Shown one piece after another: positions 16,960 to 25,574 of a stretch of 48,238 nt of DNA. This stretch comes from Candidatus Cloacimonadota bacterium (GTDB taxonomy: Bacteria; Cloacimonadota; Cloacimonadia; Cloacimonadales; TCS61), in contig JAUXFF010000004.1 of the NCBI GenBank assembly GCA_030620155.1, forward strand, positions 1 through 48,238, in the 5' to 3' direction. The notes beneath the pieces are model-generated. The model was not told where the DNA came from. It did no database searches and was given only the letters and a program-made list of their open reading frames with translations. Numbering within the stretch: the first letter of the stretch is position 1; each line of letters opens with the position of its first letter. Position numbers and translations under genes: made by a program.

Positions 16960-19900
16960 ATGAAAAAGAATATTTTAGTTTTATTGGTAGTTATAATTTA
17001 CACGGCAAGTTTATTTGCCCAAATTGGAACAAATATTCCATCAACTCGTTTACCTGCTTATGAGCAATCCTGGTTGGATTCTACTGAGATGGTTTTACCA
17101 TGGCAAAATGCAGGTTGTTTAGATTCTCTTCGGACTTTTGGTGGTTTGGAAATGGAAGTTTTTATTAATGTAACAACTGATTTGGATGATGTAGAAGGTG
17201 ATAATCTTACACAAAAACTAAACAGAATTGTTCGAGATGAATTGGAAGAAGACTATTTAGGCAAATCTCTCCTCTTCTACTTCCCGCCTGGTGAGTATGA
17301 GTTTGATGAGACAATAGAAATTAACCGCGATAATGTGGTATTCAAAGGTGAGGGAGCGGAAGTGACGACACTTCACTTCGTAATGGATTACGATTATTAT
17401 CATTACTTATTTACGGTTCCAGAACCTTATTCAGTAAACAAATGGAGATATCTAAACTGTTTTACAGTATCTTCAAATCATAGTTACATAGGTTTTGAAG
17501 ATTTTAAATTAACGAGAACAGATAATCAAATTTATCACGAAGAAACCAACCCAGCAAGTATGGTTAATTATGCAGGGAATAATTTTTTGATATCAGGTTC
17601 TTCGTATATTTGGATCAGTGGTATTCACAGTTATCATGCACCAAGGCATCATATTTCTATCAGCTCAGGGAGTGATCATATAGAAGTCAGGGGATGTTAT
17701 ATAAATAAATCTATCCATAGAAGTGGTGGTGGGAATGGTTATGGTGTCACCATAAATAATGGTTCAAACAAATGTTTAGTTGAGAATAATATTTTTAGAT
17801 TATTAAGACATGCTATGATTGTTTCTTCAGATGCACAACACAATGTCTTTGGTTATAATTATTCACGAGAAGCAGATTCGGAAGGTACAACAAATTTACC
17901 GGCAAGTGATATGTGCTTTCATGGTCATTCTACTCCAGGTACTTCTGGTCCAAGTGAAAATCTTTTTGAAGGAAACATAGGTAAATTCGTTTATTTCGAT
18001 GATGCACACGGAGGTAATGGACCAAGAAATTTGATTTTCCGAAATAAAGCAACACACCCAGGTATAAACATTCAAAGTAGTTCAAATGGAGAAGTTATTG
18101 TAAATAATGCTTTTTATGAGACCTCATTTAAATGGTCGGTTTATGGGTTTCCATGGATGTTGCATTCTGATAACAATTATGGTGTTAATAATCATTGTAA
18201 GAATTATTGGTATGATAGTGATGGATATTGGAATGAATATCATGCTTCAGAGTTCTGGCAAGATTATTCGTATTATTTATTACAGGAACCTGATTTTATG
18301 TCTCAAATTTATTATTATTCATATGATTGGCCATTTGATCCCCGGAATGATAATAATCCTGCCAAAGACCGGTATGTTGATGGTTTTTGTAGTACTATTT
18401 TGGCGGAATGGGATCATCTCCATATAACAGACCCCGGTCATAATGATTGTGAAGCTTATTTTTATAGTTATTTTGATCCTGTATCAGATGATACGAATAA
18501 AGAGCTGGCAGTATTTTATTTCAGTTATAACAATAAAGATAATCAAATTGCAATAACTATAGAACAAAATGGTTCTATTATTGGTGATTGGAATAATAAA
18601 ACAGTAAATTTATCAGGAACTAATAAATATATCCCGGCATTGAAATATGCCGGAAGAATTGTTCTTGATGATGATGATACTTCACCGATATCCATAACAA
18701 TCGATGATGTAACAGAAGAAGATATGAATATGAATGTTTCATATAATGCCTCTAATGATCCACCTTTTCCAATTTTAATTTCTATTGGTGATGACTGTAT
18801 CTATCCTATTCGTAATGGTCATTACACAACTTTTTTATATTATGGATACCAGTATTATTTCAAATTCAATGCACCTTATAGTAATCCTTTTTTAATTAAT
18901 TACGGTGATAATTACACTATCAGGTTAACTGATTCCAGTGGTTCGACTCATGATCTTGTACAGGAAGGATATGCTACTTTTAATTTTGGTGTTGCGTATG
19001 TTACTATCCCATCATATGATACTGTTTTTGGAAATGATTATGGTGAATGGGGTTATGAGGGTGAAGTGTACATTGAAATCATTACAGATGTTTACTTTTG
19101 TTTAACAAATACAAATGATAGTTTTTTTGAAGGTATGATGACTAGTGCGTATGGTATGTTACATCTACTTTTCCCAACAACAGAATTAGGGGATGGATGT
19201 CCAACTCTTTATGTGGATGGTAAAATCAAGAATAACATTATACCTCTTTCAGAAAATCAAGAAGCAGATTCATGGGATTATATATTACTGAATCATGATT
19301 TTGAAGAAAATAGTTTAGTTGAACTGAAAATATATGAAGATCAAGATAATATGAATTATATAGACAATGTTCATTTAATATCTGTTGGTCATTTACCCGG
19401 TTCTGAAATAGGAATAACGAATAAAGGAGATATTTTTAACTTTCATTCGAAACAAAGATTATCTGTGGATACAAGTAGAGATAGTAGTTTTGTTCTATAT
19501 TCCGGTGATTCACTTTATATTTCACTCGATGAATACGAATTTACTTCAGACGAAGTATATCTTGAGTTAACAAGTTTAATATTTGATGGCAGGGATTCGT
19601 ATGATGGAAAAAGCCATACAAAAATTGGTCATGATGATATTCGTGATAGTCTAAGTATTTTTGATGTAGTAGGTAATTATGAATATCTTAACACAACATA
19701 TTCTGAAATACCATTGGAGGTATTATATTCCGAATCAGGAAATGTTGTAATTAAACCTTATACTGATATCATGATTTATGATATTGCATTTATAGAAAAC
19801 AGCCTGAGGGATGATAATGAGATTGAAATAAATGTTTGTAATGTTGTAGAAGCTACATCTATTTTAGGAAATCATGATATTTCATCGGAACTCATCCATG

Positions 19901-20322
19901 ATGATGATAATCATTTTGTTTTTTCTCAAGGAGAAGGAATAAATATGATTTTTGAAATTCAAAATTCTATGTTCAAAGAAAATGAATATATTTTTATAGC
20001 CAAAGGAAGATATATAGATTCAGATTTAATAGTAGAAGAGATACCAAATATAACATTAAATAACTATCCGAACCCATTCAATCCAAATACTGCTATTTCC
20101 TTCTCTATCACTAAAGAAAGCAAAGTTAATCTTTCAATCTATAACATCAAGGGTCAAAAAGTTAAAACTCTGGCTGACAGTAAATTTGAAAAAGGAATAC
20201 ATGAATTAATATGGGACAGTAAAGATTCTAATGGAAAATTAGTTAGTTCAGGAATTTACTTTTATAAATTAAAAGTTGATGGTAAATCCGAATCAGTGAA
20301 CAAAATGTTGCTGCTGAAATAA
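16960..20322 (+). CDS. Large secreted pectate-lyase-like beta-helix protein with type IX-style C-terminal domain
   Basis: 1120-residue predicted exported protein. After a signal peptide (about 1-20, ending SLFAQ) a pectate-lyase-3-like region begins with LFYFPPGEYEFDETIEINRD and VVFKGEGAEVTTLHF, followed by right-handed beta-helix rungs to about residue 420 (ISISSGSDHIEVRGCYINKS, VTINNGSNKCLVENNIF). Several beta-rich segments follow, then a FlgD-like sorting domain (about 1030-1120: LNNYPNPFNPNTAISFS, YNIKGQKVKTLAD, SSGIYFYKLKVDG). Polysaccharide binding or cleavage is likely from the fold, but catalytic residues cannot be assigned. A strong terminator follows. Confidence 0.82.
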   Translation: MKKNILVLLVVIIYTASLFAQIGTNIPSTRLPAYEQSWLDSTEMVLPWQNAGCLDSLRTFGGLEMEVFINVTTDLDDVEGDNLTQKLNRIVRDELEEDYLGKSLLFYFPPGEYEFDETIEINRDNVVFKGEGAEVTTLHFVMDYDYYHYLFTVPEPYSVNKWRYLNCFTVSSNHSYIGFEDFKLTRTDNQIYHEETNPASMVNYAGNNFLISGSSYIWISGIHSYHAPRHHISISSGSDHIEVRGCYINKSIHRSGGGNGYGVTINNGSNKCLVENNIFRLLRHAMIVSSDAQHNVFGYNYSREADSEGTTNLPASDMCFHGHSTPGTSGPSENLFEGNIGKFVYFDDAHGGNGPRNLIFRNKATHPGINIQSSSNGEVIVNNAFYETSFKWSVYGFPWMLHSDNNYGVNNHCKNYWYDSDGYWNEYHASEFWQDYSYYLLQEPDFMSQIYYYSYDWPFDPRNDNNPAKDRYVDGFCSTILAEWDHLHITDPGHNDCEAYFYSYFDPVSDDTNKELAVFYFSYNNKDNQIAITIEQNGSIIGDWNNKTVNLSGTNKYIPALKYAGRIVLDDDDTSPISITIDDVTEEDMNMNVSYNASNDPPFPILISIGDDCIYPIRNGHYTTFLYYGYQYYFKFNAPYSNPFLINYGDNYTIRLTDSSGSTHDLVQEGYATFNFGVAYVTIPSYDTVFGNDYGEWGYEGEVYIEIITDVYFCLTNTNDSFFEGMMTSAYGMLHLLFPTTELGDGCPTLYVDGKIKNNIIPLSENQEADSWDYILLNHDFEENSLVELKIYEDQDNMNYIDNVHLISVGHLPGSEIGITNKGDIFNFHSKQRLSVDTSRDSSFVLYSGDSLYISLDEYEFTSDEVYLELTSLIFDGRDSYDGKSHTKIGHDDIRDSLSIFDVVGNYEYLNTTYSEIPLEVLYSESGNVVIKPYTDIMIYDIAFIENSLRDDNEIEINVCNVVEATSILGNHDISSELIHDDDNHFVFSQGEGINMIFEIQNSMFKENEYIFIAKGRYIDSDLIVEEIPNITLNNYPNPFNPNTAISFSITKESKVNLSIYNIKGQKVKTLADSKFEKGIHELIWDSKDSNGKLVSSGIYFYKLKVDGKSESVNKMLLLK

Positions 20323-20330
20323 GGATTTCA

Positions 20331-20356
20331 AGGGCAGATTAATTTCTGCCCTTTTT
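20331..20356 (+). terminator. Rho-independent terminator after the beta-helix gene
   Basis: AGGGCAGA (20331-20338) and TCTGCCCT (20345-20352) form a perfect 8-bp stem with loop TTAATT, followed by a run of T to 20356. It starts nine bases after the stop codon of the 16960 gene. Confidence 0.9.
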
Positions 20357-20656
20357 AATTATAATTGAGTATCGGTTTTTTCAATTAGAAAAGAACAGCT
20401 TCAAGAAATAGGAGTAGATACACCTTCTTTCAAAACTACATATAAAAGCTACATATAATACACTTAAAGTTGCAATAAATACAATGATGTTCTTTATATA
20501 CGTTACATTATCCATATATTCGCTTCAATACCATCCAGCAACACACTTTATTTGTCAGTTCAAAGGTTAAATATCGGATGTAGAGAGACTTTAATGGAAA
20601 AAGATGTAGTTTTATATTACCTTGCCAGTTTTACCTCAAAAGAAGTACTGTAAAAG
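20357..20656. other. Intergenic gap between the island terminator and the right repeat
   Basis: These 300 AT-rich bases contain two nearby CTACATATAA direct repeats (near 20435-20460) but no coding frame with recognisable features. No transposase or integrase remnant could be recognised in translation. It forms the right part of the segment bracketed by the nnr repeats. Confidence 0.4.
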
Positions 20657-20878
20657 CAACCAGATTTGGATTTTATCCCATTGGTTTTTAATTTGATGTT
20701 AAAACTTTTTTGGCTTTTTTACTCTTCTGCCTGTTTTTTTGTCAATACTTAAATAATTCTTCGATTATATCGGAAGGAATAATGGAAGCTGGTTTTCTGA
20801 TCTCAGCTAATTTTTCAGCGGTTTTACCAAGTAAATAGGAGGCAGATGCAGCTGAATCTTTAAAGGACATTCCCTGAC
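20657..20878. repeat. Direct repeat, right copy (3' end of intact nnr)
   Basis: Partner of 11150-11372. It comprises the last 45 or so codons of the complete nnr gene and 85 bases downstream of its stop. Both copies have the same orientation, an arrangement like the ends of an element integrated at the 3' end of a gene. Confidence 0.9.
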
Positions 20879-22247
20879 CTGAAAACGAAATAATAATTCC
20901 TGCTAAAACATCCCCGCTACCTCCAGTGGAAAGTCCGTCATTACCGGAAATATCGAATATCAGTTCCTTCCCATCTGAAAAGACGGTTGTTGCACTTTTC
21001 AGAAGAACTGAAGATTTATATTTTTGATTAAATTCTTCCAGTTCTTTTACCGGATCATTAATAATGTCTTTTATACTCTTTTTAATCAACCGGGCAAACT
21101 CACCAATATGAGGAGTTAACAATCTACCGGAAATAAAATTAAGCATAGCTTGATTTTCAGCTAAAATATTTATAGCATCTGCATCCAGAATAAGTGATTT
21201 ACCCCAATTTCTTAAAATTTTTTCCAGGAGATTTTTCATTTTTTCGGAAGTTCCGATTCCAGGTCCGATTAAAATTGCATCCAGTTCAGAAAGTGTTTGA
21301 CTGAATTGTTCAAAATCAATATTACCTGAACTATCTTCAGGTACAGAGTGGGTCATTACTTCCAGAAGCTGGGTTTCAAAGATAGTTTCCATACCTTTGG
21401 GATGATAAAGTTTAATCAATCCTGCACCTGCTCTTAAGGCAGAGCGGCAAGCCATAATTGCTGCGCCCGAAAAACCGGATGAGCCGGCAATAATGCCTAT
21501 CTTCCCGTAATCTCCCTTATGGCTGAACAAAGATCTTTCAGGGTAGAGAACATTCTTTTCCGTAATTAACCTTGCTTTAGGAGGAAATTTCTTATACGTC
21601 TTTTCCGGTATTCCTATATCAATAACAATAGTTTTTCCACTATTTTCTCTTCCTTTCCCCAGAAAATGACCATATTTAAATGCTGCCATTGTAAGTGTAT
21701 AATCAGCTTTTACGGCAATTTCAGCGCGTCCGGTATTTGCGTCGGTTCCGCTAGAGATATCAACTGAAACAACTGTTTTTCGGATTTTATTGATATCTTT
21801 TACTAAGTCTATTAGCCAACCCTGCATAACACCTTTAAAGCCAACACCAAAAATTGCATCAACTATCAGATCAAATTCAACCAGATTAACATCTAGATCT
21901 TTCCATATATTAAAATCTTCTACATAATGAATTGTAATACTCAATCTCTTACACTTATTAAAATTTTCTAAGGTTTCAGGGCTCATTTTATCTGTGTTTC
22001 CAACTAAAAAAATAACAGGAACATAATTCCAATTTCTCAGATACCTCGCAATGACGAAACCATCTCCACCATTATTCCCACTGCCACAGAACAGTGCGAC
22101 TTTATTTCCGGTTAACAGTATCTTTTTTTGAATAAATTCGCTACAGCCCCTACCTGCTTTTTCCATTAATTCCTTACCGGGAATACCGATTTTCTCAATT
22201 GTATATTTATCCAGAAAGTACATTTCTTCACGTGATAATACAAACAT
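20742..22247 (-). CDS. nnr: Bifunctional NAD(P)H-hydrate repair enzyme (epimerase and dehydratase)
   Basis: Repairs damaged NADHX/NADPHX: the N-terminal YjeF_N domain (about 1-215) epimerises the R and S hydrates and the C-terminal ribokinase-like domain (about 225-500) dehydrates the S form using ADP or ATP. Visible motifs are FCGSGNNGGDGFVIARYLR, VVSVDISSGTDANTG, KGDYGKIGIIAGSSGFSGA, ILIGPGIGTSEKM, TPHIGEFARL and STGGSGDVLAGIIISFSGQG with the catalytic aspartate. The 501-residue length is normal for the fusion. It is the last gene of a minus-strand operon, abutting the sensor kinase. Its 3' end is duplicated 9.5 kb away. Confidence 0.95.
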   Translation of the reverse strand: MFVLSREEMYFLDKYTIEKIGIPGKELMEKAGRGCSEFIQKKILLTGNKVALFCGSGNNGGDGFVIARYLRNWNYVPVIFLVGNTDKMSPETLENFNKCKRLSITIHYVEDFNIWKDLDVNLVEFDLIVDAIFGVGFKGVMQGWLIDLVKDINKIRKTVVSVDISSGTDANTGRAEIAVKADYTLTMAAFKYGHFLGKGRENSGKTIVIDIGIPEKTYKKFPPKARLITEKNVLYPERSLFSHKGDYGKIGIIAGSSGFSGAAIMACRSALRAGAGLIKLYHPKGMETIFETQLLEVMTHSVPEDSSGNIDFEQFSQTLSELDAILIGPGIGTSEKMKNLLEKILRNWGKSLILDADAINILAENQAMLNFISGRLLTPHIGEFARLIKKSIKDIINDPVKELEEFNQKYKSSVLLKSATTVFSDGKELIFDISGNDGLSTGGSGDVLAGIIISFSGQGMSFKDSAASASYLLGKTAEKLAEIRKPASIIPSDIIEELFKY

Positions 22248-23480
22248 TTAAACCTCCGGCAATATAATTTCGAATGTGGTACCCATATTAATTTCGCTTT
22301 CCGATACTCTTATTTTCCCATGATGATATTCTTCTATAATACGTTTTACTAAGCTTAGTCCTAAACCCCAACCTCTTTCTTTATTGGTGATTCCGGGATA
22401 AAATATTCGCTTAAACATTGATTTGGGAATACCTAAACCATCATCCTTGACCTGTATATAGGTTTGACCTTTATAGCTGAAAGCTGAAATCACAATCTCT
22501 CCGTTATTATTTTTCATTGAATCCAGACTATTTTTTATCAGGTTTTCTAAACTCCATTTAATCAAATCGGGATCAATATTTATTTTTTTCCCTTCTATTT
22601 TACTTACAAAGCTTAATTTTATTTTTTGGGAATAGCTTGGGATCCTGCGGTTGAAGTAATCTAAGGTCTCCTGTATAATATTATGTAAATCCGTAGGTTG
22701 ATGGGTAATGGAAGAACCAACTTTCCCGAATCGAGAAGCTATTTTATTCAATCTTTGTATATCTGTCTTCATATAATTTAACATCTTAGCCACTTCAGAA
22801 TTATCATCTTTAATCTTCATTTCCAACAAATCACGCCAACCCATTAAAGAGGATAATGGAGACCCGAACTGGTGAGCTGTCTCTTTTGCTAATCCCACCC
22901 AGACCATATTTTCTTCATTCCTTTTTATACTTCTCCAGACATTAAATCCCAGTAAAATAAAAACAAAAACCAAAATCATCTCAAAATAAGGCATCATTCT
23001 CAATTGTTTCATTGTCTTTGATTCACCAAAATAGACATAACTTATAATTCTATCTGACTCAACATTATATTTTAAAGGAATAACTGCTTTTTGAGACTCA
23101 TACTTTTTTATCTTTTTCAAAATGACTTTCTGCTGTTTGGAGTCCAGTTCGGAAAAGCTTTTTTTCTCAACTTTAATATTTTCCCAGGAATATGGAATTT
23201 TTAAGCTATCTGCAAGGATAATAGGATATTCAATACCGGGAAATATTTCTGTCATAAAATATTCAAATAAAAAAGATTCCAGGTTTACGTCTGCTGGTAA
23301 CCCTATAAATTTTGAATAAAGGTCCGGTACAATTTGAACATCTTTCTTAATATTTCTCATGAGTGAATTCGTATAAAGAACAATAAAAAGTATTATTAAA
23401 AAGGCTCCTGCAGTAAAATATAATTTCAGGAAAATATTTTTCTTAAAATTCATTTTTCTTCGCGATATTCCATATTTCAT
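22248..23480 (-). CDS. Membrane sensor histidine kinase
   Basis: 410-residue two-component sensor. One membrane helix (about 18-38), an extracytoplasmic domain of about 125 residues and a second helix (about 165-182) precede the kinase core: H-box ETAHQFGSPLSSL with His about 203, N-box LENLIKNSLDSMKN, G1 VKDDGLGIP and G2 GWGLGLSLVKRI. ATG 23480 follows GGAG at seven bases but overlaps mazG by 38 bases; an ATG at 23453 (MNFKKN) is the alternative. The likely partner is the single-domain response regulator at 25172, three genes upstream in the same operon. The signal sensed is unknown. Confidence 0.88.
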   Translation of the reverse strand: MKYGISRRKMNFKKNIFLKLYFTAGAFLIILFIVLYTNSLMRNIKKDVQIVPDLYSKFIGLPADVNLESFLFEYFMTEIFPGIEYPIILADSLKIPYSWENIKVEKKSFSELDSKQQKVILKKIKKYESQKAVIPLKYNVESDRIISYVYFGESKTMKQLRMMPYFEMILVFVFILLGFNVWRSIKRNEENMVWVGLAKETAHQFGSPLSSLMGWRDLLEMKIKDDNSEVAKMLNYMKTDIQRLNKIASRFGKVGSSITHQPTDLHNIIQETLDYFNRRIPSYSQKIKLSFVSKIEGKKINIDPDLIKWSLENLIKNSLDSMKNNNGEIVISAFSYKGQTYIQVKDDGLGIPKSMFKRIFYPGITNKERGWGLGLSLVKRIIEEYHHGKIRVSESEINMGTTFEIILPEV

Positions 23481-24219
23481 CTAATTTCTCCAAGTCACTT
23501 TCATGAATATTTTTATCATTTTTGTTATGGTGTTCTTCGATTTTCTTAAACCGGGTTTCAAATTTTTTTATTGTTCTCCTAAGAGATGTTTCAGCATCGA
23601 AACCCAGTTTCCTGGCGACATTTACAATTGAAAAGATAATATCACCTATCTCATTAATCATTTCACTTTTATCACCATTTTCAAAAGCTGATTTAAATTC
23701 CTCTACTTCTTCTTCAAATTTTTCAAATGCAGGTTCCACGCTAGGCCAGTCAAACCCGACTGATGCTGCCTTTTCCTGCATTCTCTGAGCCACGATCAGT
23801 GCTGGCATTGATGGGGGAATACCATCTATTATAGATTTTCTGGTTTGTTTCTTTTCTTGATGCTTTATCCTCTCCCAATTCATTTTAACATCCACAGCAT
23901 CTTTAGCTCTGGCATTTCCAAAAACATGAGGATGTCTTCTAATGAGCTTATTATTAATATTATCAAGAACATCCTTCAGGGTAAATTTTTTTTCTTCTTT
24001 TGCCATTTGCACCTGCATTAAAATATGAAGAAGAAGATCACCCAATTCTTCCAACAAATGTTTATAATTTCCATTTTCAATTGCTTCTATTGACTCATAA
24101 AGTTCTTCTATAAAATTGGGTATCAAAGATTGATGTGTCTGCTTAATATCCCAAGGGCAACCATCTTCCGGATCACGAAGCTTTTTAATGATCTCTACTA
24201 ATTTTTCAAACTCTTTCAC
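23443..24219 (-). CDS. mazG: Nucleoside triphosphate pyrophosphohydrolase MazG
   Basis: Hydrolyses NTPs to NMP and pyrophosphate, a housecleaning and stress function. The 258 residues hold two MazG helical modules: the first with LRDPEDGCPWDIKQTHQSL, IEELYESIEAIENGN and LLEELGDLLLHILMQ (the EExxE and ExxD metal motif), then RRHPHVFG and the second with EVEEFKSAFEN and MINEIGDIIFSIVNVARKLG. Length and order match E. coli MazG. It overlaps the kinase gene at its 3' end and lies 16 bases downstream of the gluzincin gene. Confidence 0.95.
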   Translation of the reverse strand: MKEFEKLVEIIKKLRDPEDGCPWDIKQTHQSLIPNFIEELYESIEAIENGNYKHLLEELGDLLLHILMQVQMAKEEKKFTLKDVLDNINNKLIRRHPHVFGNARAKDAVDVKMNWERIKHQEKKQTRKSIIDGIPPSMPALIVAQRMQEKAASVGFDWPSVEPAFEKFEEEVEEFKSAFENGDKSEMINEIGDIIFSIVNVARKLGFDAETSLRRTIKKFETRFKKIEEHHNKNDKNIHESDLEKLDEIWNIAKKNEF

Positions 24220-24235
24220 AATATCTCCATTTAAC

Positions 24236-25171
24236 TTAATTTATTTCTTCTGGGTTAGAAATTATCTCCCCTTCATCCTGTTTAAGGTCTGTCTCCATTT
24301 CCCATTTTCTTCTTATCTTCCTATTAATAAATTTTTTCCTGATCCATGCAATCATAAGAACCAGAGGTAATATTCCCCAAATTATTCCAGTTGAGGCAAG
24401 TAAAATTTCTATTTTGAAATGACTTTTACAATATTCTTCAAATAATTTTGAAAAACCTTGTGGAGTAAATAAAAAACTTTTCAGGAAAATCTTATTAAAA
24501 TCCCTTGATGGTAAGGCATTATCCCATAGTTTATAAAATTCCTTTTCCCTTTTAGTGAATAGATATTTAACTGCCATTGCTGACTTTGCATAAAAAGATT
24601 CCCATTCAATCCTATTTCCCGGATATCTATATTTCATTTGTTCAAGGCTTAAAGAATTTCCTAATATATAATTTTTTATAAAATTAAATTCTCTATCTAA
24701 ACTCAGATCATTTGAAAAATAAACTGCCATACCTTCATTGAACCAAAGAGGTGGATTTTTCCAATAAAACCAGACAAAGTGGTGTATATATTCATGTAGC
24801 AAAATTTTCCGTAACTTAACAAAGCTTCTGTGTTCTGTCGGTTCTTTAATATAAATGGTTTTATTTCTTCTACTGTAAAATGCCTGGCTAAATTCAATTA
24901 TATCTGATTTCGTATTTGCTTTTGTAAGGTAATCCTCTTCATCACAAGCAATAACAATTTTTACTGGCAGATCAGGGTAATTACCAATTTTTCGTTGAAA
25001 AAAATCAATATCAAAAATCATTTCATCTATGATTTTCTGTGCAAATTTAAGGTCTTTTTTATCCGCAGTTATACTGATGTTTCCTGAAGTAATGGTCTGG
25101 GTTTCAGTATTTGCATAAAGTAAGTTAAATAAAAGCAAAAAAATAATAAGGAAAAATTTATTAAAATTCAT
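24236..25171 (-). CDS. Exported, membrane-anchored gluzincin peptidase (peptidase MA-like)
   Basis: 311-residue predicted zinc metallopeptidase. A signal peptide (about 1-20) is followed by the HEYIH zinc motif (about 126-130) and a downstream FNEGMAVYFS glutamate (about 146), the HExxH plus Glu arrangement of gluzincins in the peptidase MA group. A hydrophobic segment near residues 255-275 (IIWGILPLVLMIAW) followed by a basic stretch suggests a C-terminal anchor with the catalytic domain outside the cytoplasm. It starts directly after the response regulator gene and belongs to the same operon. The substrate is unknown. Confidence 0.8.
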   Translation of the reverse strand: MNFNKFFLIIFLLLFNLLYANTETQTITSGNISITADKKDLKFAQKIIDEMIFDIDFFQRKIGNYPDLPVKIVIACDEEDYLTKANTKSDIIEFSQAFYSRRNKTIYIKEPTEHRSFVKLRKILLHEYIHHFVWFYWKNPPLWFNEGMAVYFSNDLSLDREFNFIKNYILGNSLSLEQMKYRYPGNRIEWESFYAKSAMAVKYLFTKREKEFYKLWDNALPSRDFNKIFLKSFLFTPQGFSKLFEEYCKSHFKIEILLASTGIIWGILPLVLMIAWIRKKFINRKIRRKWEMETDLKQDEGEIISNPEEIN

Positions 25172-25558
25172 CTAACAATCATTATCAGCAGATATCCTCT
25201 TTCGTATTAAATCAATAAGTTTTTGGATTTCAAAAGGTTTAAAAATAATATCATGCAGGCCAGCTTTTTTGGATTTTACGACCACATGGCTGGGGTCATA
25301 CCCGAAGCCGGTCATCATTATAATGGGAAGGTTTTCATTTAATTCCCTAGTTCGGGAATAAAGTTCGTAGCCATCCATATCCGGCATAGCGATATCGGTT
25401 AGCAGTAGATCGATATCCCCCCTCATTATCCTGTTTAAACCTTCATAACCTGAATTTTTACAGGTAACCTGGAAATCTTTGCAATTGTCTTCCAATTCCA
25501 TTTTTAAATAATCAGTAACTTCAATCTCATCATCAACTATAAGTATCTTCTTCTGCAT
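25172..25558 (-). CDS. Single-domain response regulator (CheY-like receiver)
   Basis: 128-residue phosphoacceptor with no output domain. Landmarks are ILIVDDE (acidic pair about 9-10), LLTDIAMPDMDGYEL with phosphorylated Asp about 55, IMMTGFG, and IIFKPF with the conserved lysine. A GTG at 25567 extends the frame, but it coincides with the GGAG ribosome binding site; ATG 25558 has GGAG eight bases before it and is preferred. The histidine kinase at 22248 in the same operon is the obvious partner. It lies between the UvrC-like and gluzincin genes. Confidence 0.92.
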   Translation of the reverse strand: MQKKILIVDDEIEVTDYLKMELEDNCKDFQVTCKNSGYEGLNRIMRGDIDLLLTDIAMPDMDGYELYSRTRELNENLPIIMMTGFGYDPSHVVVKSKKAGLHDIIFKPFEIQKLIDLIRKRISADNDC

Positions 25559-25574
25559 TAATTTCACTCCGAAT

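Noticed and set aside
11373-20656. Integrase or transposase gene within the nnr-bracketed island
   Set aside because: All sizeable frames in the segment are secreted-protein or lipoprotein genes; no catalytic motif of a recombinase was seen in any frame.
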